The notes: generated from the sequence alone by a model not told the origin. Positions 38,762 through 48,934 are shown, counted from the first letter of the stretch. The stretch: DNA of 64,000 nt from Spisula solida (GCA_947247005.1 OX365949.1:444001-508000), one strand, 5' to 3'. Numbers and translations are program-made.

Positions 38762-38862
38762 TCAGTCTCTGTTCAAAATGCCATGAGCATAATCGTATGT
38801 CTTCAGTACCTTCTTTGTATGTACTGTCCACCTCCCACTTTTCTTTCCATAGCCTTTGTGAC
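38762..38862 (-). pseudogene. last exon of minus-strand relic
   Basis: The minus-strand acceptor acaacatttcag is followed by a frame HKGYGKKSGRWTVHTKK...KTYDYAHGI that ends at a TGA. The preceding exon's donor phase does not lead directly into this frame, which implies a small indel or a missing exon. The pattern G-R-W-x-V...K-x-Y-x-Y looks like a conserved C-terminus, but I cannot name the family. Confidence 0.5.
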
Positions 38863-39241
38863 CTGAAATGTTGTAATACAGTATCGGTTTATGTAACATA
38901 CAAATCGGTCACTGTTAGCTAAGCAGTGAAAGGGATTATGTCCGATATGTGTTCGTTGAGAACTATTCGAGTGACGCCTAAATAAGTTAAAAGTTTGCTT
39001 TTCAAGCAATTGCTAATTTTTCATAGGAAACCTTTGTTGTGTCATTAACCTTCACACCTGGGATCATGGTCAGTGGATTATTAATCACTTCATATGATTA
39101 TAACTTTTAGTTTGAGGCTAAAACACTATTGCAGGGCTCAAATTCACAATGTTTGGGTAAAGAGATGGGTACCCAACTCATCAACAGGAGCGGATACAGG
39201 ATAAGGGGTTGAGGGGGTCACACGTACATGTATTTACCTCA

Positions 39242-39256
39242 CCCCCCCCCCCCCCC
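39242..39256. repeat. poly-C tract, 15 nt
   Basis: Counterpart of the 16-nt run at 34,770. Confidence 0.85.
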
Positions 39257-40056
39257 AAGAAAGCGTGCAAGCTGAGCGTGCTAGAAAAAAACTGTTTATC
39301 TGAGCAAAATGTCATACAACCTCATTCTCTATCTTTTAGAAAAATGATTATGCGAGCAAGAAAAAATGCATTTTTATTTGGGCAGCATGCTCCACATACA
39401 CGTTCGATACAGATAACATTAATTGATACAATGATAGTATGATTGCAAGCGAATTTGCAAGACTTAATGCATTGTTCATCTGAGTAACATGCCCGAAATA
39501 TTCACTTGAAAAACATCCTAGTTTTCTCAAGTAAGTTTTCTCAAGTAAGTTTTCTCAAGTAACTACCCAAAAAAACCTCATTGTCCCCTTGATAAGATTC
39601 ATTCAAGATATTCCTAATGCTAGCGAAGCAAGCAAGAAAAATAAATTACTCATATCTTAGCAGCATAGCCCGGATTACAATAATTGACTTGATATATACT
39701 TGTCAAAGTCACCTAGAAAAATGCAATGTTTATCTCAACAGCATACCGTTCGATGGCAAATGTTTGCTTACTAAATTGTTGTTACATTCAAAATATTACA
39801 AATTGCATAGACTCCACAGATTTTAGGGGGTGCATGCTGGGTCCCCCCTCTAAATTAGCTAGTGATCAAACACTAAGCTTGGTACAGCACATGATTTACC
39901 TTATGCTGGTGTATTTGTGATCCCTAGACTTATACTTTAAAATAGCTTTGCTTCCTGATGACAATAACACAATTAAATTGACACTATGGGAAGACTGCAA
40001 TCATCATGATCCTGATTTTGCAGTTATTTGTTGATGATTACAATGATGAATCATAC

Positions 40057-40207
40057 CTTTGTATCCCATCTTCATTGATAATACATTCTCTATCCAGATT
40101 CATATTAAGGTCTACAGCAGCCAGAAGGTTCCTACATCTGTACACAGGTGGAGAATATAAGAGCCCTTTAGAGCAATAGTTGTATGTGTTCAAAATCTGC
40201 TGAACTC
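40057..40207 (-). pseudogene. penultimate exon of minus-strand relic
   Basis: The minus-strand acceptor tatttcag and a donor gtatga bound an uninterrupted 50-codon frame. It reads GVQQILNTYNYCSKGLLYSP, then VYRCRNLLAAVDLN, MNLDRE and NEDGIQR. This is the least damaged exon of the relic. The N-L-L-A-A-x-D-x-N core has the look of a repeated invertebrate protein family, but I cannot assign a function. The copy at 35,586-35,736 is identical. Confidence 0.6.
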
Positions 40208-40634
40208 CTGAAATATGAAAAAAAACATTTGCATACAAATTATATAAGCAAGATAAACTTAACTGAATCAAGTGTGAAACATACAGAACAAACTACTGTA
40301 CAGAAGGATTTGTTGGTTCCTGCAAAATTCTCTCACCAAAATTCAAGGACTATCCAAGGATTTTTTCAAGACAAAATATGTATTTTCAAGGCATTTTCTC
40401 AAACATTTACAAAGGTTCAATGGTACAAAAATGTCATTATGCACTGCAATTTTATACACTTTTTCTAGTGACATCACACACAAGAATACCTTATTGAGTT
40501 CAATTTATTACGATTAATTTCCAGTGACATTTGCACCCATACATTTCTGTACATTAAATTTTTGAGAAAAAAGAGTGTCTGGTTCATTTTTTACACAGAT
40601 GATGTGCCATTTTGTCAACATCCATAAACTTGAA

Positions 40635-40785
40635 TGGATATTCAAGGCCATTTGTCTGAATTCAAGGATTATCAGTTGAATTCAAGTACCATTTATACAT
40701 TTTTTTAAGGTAGCACTTCAAGTACTTTTCAAAGTTTGAACCAAATTCAAGGACTTTTAAAGGCCTGTGCAAACCTTGGATTTAG
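40635..40785 (+). repeat. TTCAAGG-rich dispersed repeat, second copy
   Basis: Diverged match to 32,238-32,400, ending aaaggcctgtgcaaacct. The two copies flank the whole tandem duplication. Confidence 0.65.
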
Positions 40786-41325
40786 TAAAGGAAAATAATA
40801 AACCATTACCACAAATTGTATGCATCTGTTTGATTCTTTGCATGAAAACCAGAAATGATTCACTATATCTCTAGTCCACTAACAAAATTCTGGTGTTTTT
40901 TTCAACCAAAATTATAGAACTGTCCATCATGATTGAGTGAGCTAAACATATTTTCAAACATGTATACATTGTTTTGAGTATCAACTTCACTTGGACTTAT
41001 CAAAGCGTATCTGATAGAGCAGCAGATCTACTATCATGAAAGGTTGAGGTTAATACAATATCAAAAAAAAATTCAGTACATGATACGCACATTGACAGAG
41101 CATTAACTTGTCACCTTATGCTTTTGAATGCTTGGCAAACATGTTATTGTGTTTTATCACATATATTACATGCATGTCTTTAACAAGTAGAGAAGTATTC
41201 AGTTGTTTGTTGTAGAGCAAGTTAGAACTGGTTGACAATTGAATCAAGAATTCTGACCGTTACATAAACGTCTGAGAAAGTGTTAACAATATGACCCCCA
41301 ATACATTACAGACACTTATACTTAC
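40786..41325. other. intron-like AT-rich DNA of minus-strand relic
   Basis: No exon or repeat supported. Confidence 0.4.
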
Positions 41326-41414
41326 AGATTTGCTGACAAGACAAAACTAGGTTCATACTCAGTATCATCCAATCATCATAGTTAGATTCATGTAGAGTGA
41401 TATCAATGGAAACA
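41326..41414 (-). pseudogene. third exon of minus-strand relic
   Basis: Acceptor gttgttttcag, donor gtaagt. The first frame reads VSIDITLHESNYDD, and after a one-base shift DDTEYEPSFVLSANL. The previous exon ends in the phase that joins directly to VSIDI, giving SDESSSG-VSIDI. A single lost base explains the switch. Confidence 0.55.
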
Positions 41415-41589
41415 CTGAAAACAACAACAAAAAGAATGTCTCAATTAATGTTTCCGTAATTATGAGACTAAAATAGCAACATATGTAACGTAAAATTCAA
41501 GTTTCCATGACCTTATTTATAACTTAATGTTTCCATGACTTTCAGACAAAAACATTTTCTACCAGAAATTGAAAATCAGTATTTAATCT

Positions 41590-41830
41590 GGAGGGCAAAA
41601 AGTCAGACACTGGCAACACTCATTCCAACCAGGCGAGAACAAAAAACATAAAATGCACAATGCCCAACACACAAACCAGAATATGATCCGCCCAAGACCC
41701 ATCTGTCTTATAGCCGAACAAACCGATTTCAGCATGCAGAATTTCAGAAGCTGAATCATTCAGCTATTAGACCACTCGGTCTGGGGCTGATCATCAGAAT
41801 GCCCACGCTGAATGACCCAGCTCAAACAAC
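41590..41830 (+). repeat. R1 family, copy with tail
   Basis: Words agtcagacactggcaacact and cacaatgcccaac followed by gaatgcccacgctgaatgac, the tail also seen at 56.3-56.6 kb and, inverted, at 49.5 kb. Confidence 0.6.
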
Positions 41831-41990
41831 ATATGATATTTTCTTAGCAACATGTTCAAGATTGTGATATTTAACACTTATCTAATAAGGTAACTTCTAT
41901 GTTGAAGTCTTTATTTATTTGAACTGAACATTTATAATTGAGATAACTAAGCAAAGTAAGAATGGACTGTGATGGAATGAACGTCATTAC

Positions 41991-42047
41991 CCTGAACTGC
42001 TTTCATCAGACTGGATTGTTTCTTCATCCGACATTTCTGACTTGTCT
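41991..42047 (-). pseudogene. second exon of minus-strand relic
   Basis: Acceptor attctttttcag, donor gtaatg. 57 nt read DKSEMSDEETIQSDESSS plus a split glycine codon, an acidic linker without stops. Confidence 0.55.
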
Positions 42048-42087
42048 CTGAAAAAGAATATTTGGTATCTTTTCAATATATTCTGTA

Positions 42088-42405
42088 TCAGCAACTTCTC
42101 CACATGCGGATTGTGGAGGAAAATAAAAATATGTCACATAATGCTATTGTAATGCAGTTTCCATCAATTGATGTAAATTTAGTTTGTAATCATTATGACA
42201 TTGTCGTTAGAGGAAAGCTAGAATAAGAACTCTTTCAGTGGTCCCTAGGTTAGGTTAGTGAGATGAATTCCAAACCCATAAGTGCTGGTTCGATTCCAGA
42301 AGTGACAGGTCATACACTTCCATGACATAAATGTTAATTTTCCTCCACATGTGGAGGTTGTGTATTCCTGGTTGAATTTTTCTCCACATGTGGAGAAGTT
42401 GCTGA
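42088..42405. mobile_element. 318-bp MITE with palindromic ends and tRNA-like core
   Basis: Ends tcagcaacttctccacatg are inverted at 42,088 and 42,405. ctccacatgtggag palindromes recur near the right end. The core (42,239-42,305) has an A-box-like taggttagtgag and a B box ggttcgattcc, so a SINE or tRNA relic may be embedded. Flanking 8-mers agree only in part (attctgta, attcactt). Confidence 0.55.
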
Positions 42406-42520
42406 ATTCACTTTAAAGGTACCAGTGGAACATAAAATTGTGAAATATTTCTTATCCATTTATGAAGCCAATAAACATTGACATTTTTCTCTTAAACATA
42501 ATGTGTTGGAAAATTAAAAT

Positions 42521-42700
42521 AAAACAAGAGACACATATGCCCCCATGGCAGCCCAATAGTCAGAAATGGTGAAGGTCACACTCACCAGAGCGTTCTTAGG
42601 TTATTGAATGGAAAAACAATTTGGTCTACCGACCGACCGATCATCATGTGCAAAGCAATATATACACCCTCTTCAAAGATGGGGTGGGTCATAATTAGTC
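42521..42700. repeat. dispersed bivalve repeat (accgaccgaccgatc type)
   Basis: acaagagacacatatgcccc at the start, then ctaccgaccgaccgatc and tgtgcaaagcaatatatac followed by cttcaaagatggggtgggtc. This wording I know from many clam genomic repeats. Confidence 0.6.
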
Positions 42701-43141
42701 GATTTAACATATAATATTCAAACACATTATAATTAAGGATACATTTTATCCAATTGACCAATTATGCAACCTTCGAATGAAGCAAACAACAAATAAATAC
42801 CTTTTATCTGGGATGAATAACTATTCGGTTCCAGCTTTTATGAACCACCAAGTTATGACCAACTTCTGTCAGGAGATATTTCTGATACAGGCAGGTTACA
42901 TAGTGCCTGTACTACTGTAGTTTTATCAGCCAGTGAACCTGGTGTTGCCTGTGTTAGGTTTTGAAGGCCACATGGAACAGGGTGACTGCTTGAACTGTTG
43001 GAATAGATGACTCAGAGTCAGGGTAGTAGTATCAATTTGCTCAATAGTTGCTCATCAAGTCTGAAATATATGAATGTTCTTCAGAATCCTGTTACTGATA
43101 ATAGGCCTATATCATATGGCTATTTGTGTTCATATTTTATA

Positions 43142-43714
43142 GGAAGTGGCTAGAGATCCGGTTACCGGATCTCAATACAATGCTTGTAGTACAGGCTAGA
43201 GGTCCGGTAACTTATTTCATATGTATAAACCACATATTTTATGTTGTGTCAAGAATTTCCATGACATAAACAAGTGTTTACCTTGTTGTACAGGTTTAAT
43301 AGTATTTGACAGAAATGTTAATCATTGACTGTGAATAACAGTGATCTTGAGTGTTTCCTCAGGCCTACACGTAAACACAAAATATTGATCTGTGTTGGAC
43401 AACAAGTGATGCGAGAACTAATACATGTTTAGAAGGACTTAAAGTCTAGAGCCTGAGGGGTACCACACATAGTATTTCGGTCACTTTTACACAGACACAC
43501 CGACAGTACCACAAACTCTGCAAAGTCTCAATAAAGTTATATGCAAGATCAACCCATCCATCAAGAAATTATTTTAAAATTAGTTAGTATAAACATGACA
43601 TTTTGTGTTTAAAATATGACAACATAAATAATTTATTTGAAATCAATTAATGGACCACTAGCCTGTCCTACAAGCATTGTCTAGACGACTGGTTACCGGA
43701 CCTCCAGCCACTTC
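43142..43714. mobile_element. 573-bp MITE, Mutator-like, 10-bp target duplication
   Basis: Inverted arms of about 60 bp start GGAAGTGGCTAGAG on the left and, inverted, GAAGTGGCTGGAGGTCCGGT on the right. They also share caatgcttgtag and acaggcta. The 10-mer atattttata lies immediately outside both ends (43,132-43,141 and 43,715-43,724). A 9-11-bp duplication is characteristic of Mutator-like elements. The left arm contains a perfect hairpin (gagatccgg, loop tta, ccggatctc). Confidence 0.78.
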
Positions 43715-44224
43715 ATATTTTATAATCAAAAGAAATTTACATGACAAATCTCAGTCTTAACTTCATGAAGACATTCCTTAAATAAACTATGGACATAAAT
43801 GAATAATCACATATAATTCCATGAATAAACATACAGTCAGGTTATAATAAATTTATAGAAAAACTTAGTTCGAAAAAACAAGTGAATTGAGAAATTTGAA
43901 GTCCATGAGATGAAGAGTCTGATCATAGTCAAACCATTTCGACGCAATCTATATACAAGGATGCCTATATGTAGTGGCTAGACCGTCAGAATTTAAAGCA
44001 GCCACTTGCAGACAGCTTATCTGTCTAAGTCTGATCAGTGATCGAGCGTCGGGTACGAAATTGCCAAGGACGGCACCGGTTCGTGCAATTTTCAAAGCGA
44101 TACATGTATATATAGAGCACTTGTATAGTACAATATTGCTGAATTAAACAAATATATACATATGAGCCGTTACGTTGATACGGGCATGCATCTCACAATT
44201 TAAGACGAATTTTGTTTTCGCTAC

Positions 44225-44430
44225 CTGTCACTGTCACAGAGTCAATCAGAGATCCTTGACGAAGTTCGCGTCGGACTTCAGCGACAATCGACTTTTCCAG
44301 TGTATCCATCAAATGAATAATCTCCCGATATGGACACAAGCCTTACCAAAGCCCCGCATATAAGCATGGTTCTGTTTTTTCTTAGCAGATTCCGTCACAA
44401 CTGGCTTTTTGTTGTCACATCATCCGCCAT
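44225..44430 (-). pseudogene. first exon of minus-strand relic
   Basis: The ATG sits in acaaaaatggcgg. The frame reads MADDVTTKSQL then shifts to VTESAKKKQNHAYMRGFGK, and after another shift to LMDTLEKSIVAEVRRELRQG, reaching a gtagcg donor. Many CG dinucleotides occur in and around it (44,040-44,530), resembling a promoter CpG cluster and mirroring the ballast relic's first exon at the other end of the block. Confidence 0.5.
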
Positions 44431-44698
44431 TTTTGTTGTGTATGACGTAAATCTCATTAATATTCATGTTCCGTGGGTCACATGATTCTCGAATCGGTAA
44501 TGTCCGGAGCCTCGTCGTGTTACTTCGGTAATTTCCGCCACTTAAAAAAACTGCCAGTTTTTTTAATTTTACGAATATTTAAATTATTTTTTCTGTTACT
44601 TGCAAGCAATTTTCTTTTGATTTCATTGTTTCATTCTGCCTATTTAGTGATGAATTAACTGTCTGAAATGTGTTTTTTGTGGTTCATTGATGTAAAAT

Positions 44699-44712
44699 AT
44701 GCGCCAGGAATA
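44699..44712 (-). repeat. right inverted end of 16.5-kb block
   Basis: On the plus strand atgcgccaggaata, inverse partner of 28,195-28,208. Confidence 0.5.
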
Positions 44713-44914
44713 TCTTTAAAGGTAAGACATCCTATGGTATATAAGAATTAATTTGCTACTAGTAACAGTCAACCTAATGAATATCTGTCGATCAACCATT
44801 GAAGATATGCAGCCTTGAACACCACTCATGTCATAAATAACCCTCCAATAACCTTATACTATATAAACACAAACTGACTAGCACGTACATGTAATACTTG
44901 AAAAAAGGATGTTA

Positions 44915-45908
44915 CACAGCATGAAAAAACGGGTTTAATCACAAATAATATTTTATTATATTTACTTTAATTTGGAATTTCACAAAAACGTCAAATTTAA
45001 GTCGATTTATTTTCCGTATATAGACTAAATTTAATTTGTAAATTTAAACAAAAATAATACTATATTATCTTTCCGTTTATTTGGAATTTCACAAAAACGT
45101 CCATATTTAATTCGATTTATTTTCCGTATATTAACTAAATGTTATTCATATTTATAATTACAAATAATACTAGCACAGGCATCCAACTAGATTCGCGTTT
45201 AGTTCACATGTAGATCTACAAATTTTATGTCACACATTTCAAAATTAGAAGAATTTCCATAATTGTTTTATTACCTCCCTTGATTATAAATTTGAGTAAA
45301 ATTTCTATACATCTTTTCCTTGCCGTTAAATATACTTTAAATACAAATTATATATCTAAGTAGTTGCATAGTGAACTAGTGTATGTGTAACATCTTTAAA
45401 TTCTACTTCATGGTTGCTCATGACATTGAAATATAAAACCAGTACATATACAATAATAATATATATTAAGTCATACAAAATAAAAGTATGATTTTACTAT
45501 ATAAATCGTACGATACAGAAATGTTTTTATTGGTAAGAAGCAGGTTACAAACCGCTGAATGGTTTGTTGACTTATTTGTACAATATGTGCAGAATAAATT
45601 TTATAAAAAAAAAATTTAATCACCTTTAAATGCAACTTAAATTTCAAATTTAAGCGCATTTAATTTTGTGTTTATATTGCATAAACGTGCATTTAATCCC
45701 ATTTATATTCTATATTTAATCACCTTTAAATGCAACTTAAATGTGACTTTAACTTCTAGGAATAATTCGACTTAAATGTGGTGATAAACTTAACTTAAAT
45801 ATGGAATTTAATGGCTACTTTTTTCTGATTAAATGTATTTAAATTTCGAATATAATTGCATTTACGTTTAATTTTAATCGAAAATTAAACGTAACTTTTC
45901 ATGCTGTG
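44915..45908. mobile_element. 994-bp MITE, PIF/Harbinger-like, TTA duplication
   Basis: Ends CACAGCATGAAAA and inverse TTTTCATGCTGTG, flanked by TTA on both sides (44,912-44,914 and 45,909-45,911). The paralogue at 54,46x reads ggatgttaaccacaatg with a single TTA, an empty site that confirms the boundaries. The interior has a ~106-bp direct repetition (tttggaatttcacaaaaacg) and a repeated atcacctttaaatgcaactt. No transposase. Confidence 0.88.
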
Positions 45909-46020
45909 TTAACCACAATGTGGCGATTTTAATGACTTGATTAGATCAAAAGAAAAACGTATTGACATTCAGATCAGTGAACTGTTCATAAACTAGAAAT
46001 GTTATTAGTCAGAAGACAAT

Positions 46021-46143
46021 ACCAAGGACTCGGACACAATAGCATACCAAGGACTCAGACACAATAGCATACCAAGGACTCAGACACAATAGCATACCAA
46101 GGACTCAGACACAATAGCATACCAATGACTCAGACACAATATC
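46021..46143 (+). repeat. 25-bp tandem repeat, five copies
   Basis: Unit accaaggactcagacacaat plus agcat at 46,021, 46,046, 46,071, 46,096 and 46,121. The paralogue (about 54,555) has a single unit, so the array arose after duplication. Confidence 0.92.
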
Positions 46144-47310
46144 AGATGATTACCTACCTCAAATAGCTTAAAACCGGTTATAAACAAGGTTCCCGGAAAA
46201 CCAAGTACAATAACATTACAATGGATTAATAAAACACATATCTAATGGATGCGACCTTTGTCTATTATTGCACTGTACAGATCTTCACAGTTTAGTTAAT
46301 ATGATTACTTATATTACTTTGTACAAAACAAGCACCATTACAAACAGACTGATTTCCCAGTGTGGTAATTACTGAATAAATTACTACCATAATAAAGTAC
46401 GCATCTGGCTATTCATAATTGAACCAACGTCATTAATTGTAATGTAACGTTGCAAGTGACTTCTGATTAGTTGCTTTGTACGAATCTCTTAAAAATCAAT
46501 CACACTTTAATATAACTGATGTTACATTTATCGTTTAATTGAACAATTGTATGAACTAATCCATTGCAATAACCTAACCAATGCGAAGTAATGTTCGTAT
46601 ATGCGTATGTGAAATACACTATTCCTAATTATGAAGAAACGTTTTAGAGACATTCTGTACAATAGAGGAACGTTTATATATTTAAAGACTCGGTATATCA
46701 ATCGTAATTTTAATCTTTGTCGTATTTTATGGAAAGGACATTATCTTGATACAGAGTAGTAATACCAAGTGGTGTTTGGCTACATTCCCAATGCATTATT
46801 TATCAACATTGGAAAACAAAAATAGTCATATGTATTTTATTTCTTCATCGATTTCTATGAAATATACTCGCCACACTAAAGAGAAACATTATTTGCATTC
46901 CATGAAATGTAAGATATTTTTCAGCAGCTGTACAATTTTGTCCAGCACCATGTAAAACAGTGTAAAATACAGGTTTCAAAGGATGCTGGAAACAACGATA
47001 AAACAGCTAAAAACGATTTTATAGCTCAACGAAAGCAACCAAATTCAAACAGGAAAGATTACAGACAACACGTACAAGTCGCCATGACAAATATAAAAGT
47101 AACAAAAACACGACATCGTACCCCGAAAACGAACCACAAAAAAGATCATCAAGGCAACACGCATGCCATTTCGAAACAATATAGCAGCACACATTGAGCT
47201 AGTTCTGCATGAAAATGACAGCAGTCAAATTGACGAATACTTTGTTTAAAATAAATTGGGACATATGAAGCAAACATGTTGGTATTCAAATAAAAGCAAG
47301 ATATTGTTTG

Positions 47311-47475
47311 AATAGAGCTCCTGTTCACTAGGGACTGATAACCGTTCGAATAGAGCTCCTGTTCACTGGGGACTGTTAACCGTTTGAATAGAGCTGCTGT
47401 TCACTGGGGACTGCTAACCGTTTGAATAGAGCTGCTGTTCACTAGGGACTGCTAAACGTGTGTATAGAGTTCCAC
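47311..47475 (+). repeat. 38-bp tandem repeat, about four copies
   Basis: aatagagctcctgttcact starts at 47,311, 47,349, 47,387 and 47,425, with a decayed fifth start near 47,463. Absent from the paralogue. Confidence 0.92.
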
Positions 47476-48234
47476 ATGAGCTGTAACTAGCGTTTAGTTC
47501 AAAGGGAACCTATTTAGTGCAACAGAGCTTTTCATAAAGGAGCATACTTATACAAACTGAACCCAAGAGGCTGGTAGCATTGGTCCACTTTAAAACATAA
47601 TAGTTACTGCGAATATTACCCTGATATAAATAGCTACTGGCATACACTCTACGGCTATATAGTTCAATTTAGTAGCAATTTACTCAATTAACACAATGTA
47701 TTGTGCATGTTAATAGATTTTTAGATTATTGTAGCAGAATGCCAGGGTGTATCACTAGAAGTAATTACAGTCTTCTCAATAATGTACTTTTCCAACCACA
47801 TTCAATAAATTGCGACAACTTCACAAAAAACGGTTCCATTACCAAACGAAGCCAATGTACTTGTGTCACATTTAAGAGCTGTCCAGACCAAATTATAATG
47901 AAATGGAACTTTATACTATAGACAGAAAGATATACTGTGTGAACTTAATAATTATAATCTAAACGATACATAGTGTCCTGTCACCGGTATTATGAATCTA
48001 AATACGGTTAATATGAACTAAGGCACAACCTATTTTAGCGGATTACATCCTAAACATTCAAGAACAGCTCAGCAAAATATAATTTACAATAATACACTAG
48101 GCTAGTTGATGTAACCTAGAAGTTAAAAAGAAACGGCATTGCTTTCTGGTCCGACTTCATGTATTGTAAGTCGTTGAGGTTCAAATACGCCAGAAAATGC
48201 TTCAACGATCATCTTATACATGTAGTAAATATCT

Positions 48235-48565
48235 GCACCATGGGGCAGGGGGATCACTGAAAAGCACCCAACTCATTGTTGCTATATGTTTATATTATTT
48301 GAACTCAGTTTTACGACAATTAATTTTGAGTTTTTCCGAATGTCCACAGTTCAAATCCTGGCATCTAAGATAGGGTGATTCGGACAGGGTGCTAGAATAT
48401 TACTGCGAATATTAAACTAACAGAACAATACCAATGGTTCGAATCCAGGACAGGGGATACGGACTGAACACTTACCACTTGGGTTGTTCTATGTGCATAT
48501 TAAACGTACATAACTGTTGAAATCTGGATGTCCATAGTACGAACCCCGGCAGCCAAGGCAAAGTC
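48235..48565 (+). repeat. diverged tandem of a SINE-like unit with B-box words
   Basis: Two units of roughly 200 bp share gcagggggatcactga/acaggggatacggactga and gaatgtccacagttcaaatc/ggatgtccatagtacgaacc. ggttcgaatcc (48,436) is a perfect RNA polymerase III B box. No A box was convincing, so the SINE label is tentative. Confidence 0.45.
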
Positions 48566-48609
48566 TTAAAAACGCTTTATTAGATGTCAATCAATTAACA
48601 TTACACGAT

Positions 48610-48795
48610 AAAACCTGTTTTCCAGAATTTAATGATCTGGGGACATTCGTGCAAAATATAAGCAAGATTGGTCAAAGCATGACAAAGTTATGGTCCAGAC
48701 AAAATCGGATGTACGCACTTACGCACTAACGCACTTACACACATACACCAAAAGTGGCCACTAAGTCTCGCTCACCGCAAGCGGGCTCGAATAAT
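48610..48795 (+). repeat. dispersed bivalve repeat
   Basis: gcaagattggtcaaagcatg, acaaagttatggtccagaca, stuttering acgcacttacgcactaacgc, then ctcgctcaccgcaagcgggc. Familiar from clam genomes as a 3' segment of an interspersed repeat. Confidence 0.6.
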
Positions 48796-48934
48796 TGTTT
48801 CATACATGTACTTCCAATAGTGTTGTCATGGTTGTCAAGTAAGACTTTTAACACATTCTTATTTTTTGCCCTTGACAGAAACCTGCCAATAATACTCGAA
48901 AAGAGCCGTTTATAGGCAATATAAGTATTTAGAT

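Larger units (their letters stand above)
36034..40494 (+). repeat. tandem duplication, unit 2 (4.5 kb)
   Basis: Starts inside the hAT-like MITE and ends at accttat before tgagttcaa. It contains everything in unit 1 plus 1.35 kb more, so it is probably closer to the ancestral arrangement. Confidence 0.92.
38762..44430 (-). pseudogene. broken multi-exon gene, minus strand, unknown family
   Basis: Five exon-like pieces lie in order on the minus strand: 44,430-44,225, 42,047-41,991, 41,414-41,326, 40,207-40,057 and 38,862-38,762. Each has AG and GT borders where expected. Translation gives a start with a basic segment, an acidic Ser/Glu/Asp linker over two exons joined in phase, then two more conserved-looking exons. 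Frame changes in the first and third pieces and a phase mismatch between the last two show decay. The start lies 280 bp inside the right end of the 16.5-kb block and converges on the ballast relic. The product might belong to the block's own machinery, but no catalytic motif is visible. Confidence 0.5.
28195..44712. mobile_element. candidate 16.5-kb giant DNA element with two convergent gene relics
   Basis: The block is absent from the paralogous segment at 54.25 kb. Its ends are inverted: TATACCTGGCCTAT at the left and, read inward on the other strand, TATTCCTGGCGCAT at the right (11 of 14 agree). Both flanks carry TCTTTAAA. A gene relic starts about 220 bp from the left end on the plus strand and another about 280 bp from the right end on the minus strand, so they converge, as in large cut-and-paste elements. 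No DDE transposase or Polinton gene was recognised. Later MITEs, SINEs and a tandem duplication are nested inside. The alternative is an ordinary two-gene locus moved by a rearrangement, with the ends matching by chance. Confidence 0.5.
44713..48010 (+). repeat. duplicated segment P1, right half
   Basis: Continues the alignment with 54,249-55,440 (shared tactagtaacagtcaacct, aaccacaatgtggcgatttt, gaacccaagaggctgg, agatttttagatta). It is longer than the paralogue because it contains a 994-bp MITE, a 25-bp tandem array, a 38-bp tandem array and about 0.75 kb of extra sequence at 46.35-47.1 kb. No frame is conserved between the copies, so it is probably non-coding. Confidence 0.85.

Noticed and set aside
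28195..44712. Polinton/Maverick identity for the 16.5-kb block
   Set aside because: Size fits, but the inverted ends are only about 14 bp, the flanking repeat is 8 and not 6 bp, and no polymerase B, integrase, ATPase or capsid motifs were seen.
47703..47921. 72-codon plus-strand frame in P1
   Set aside because: The aligned P2 sequence has several stops in the same frame, so it is not conserved coding sequence.
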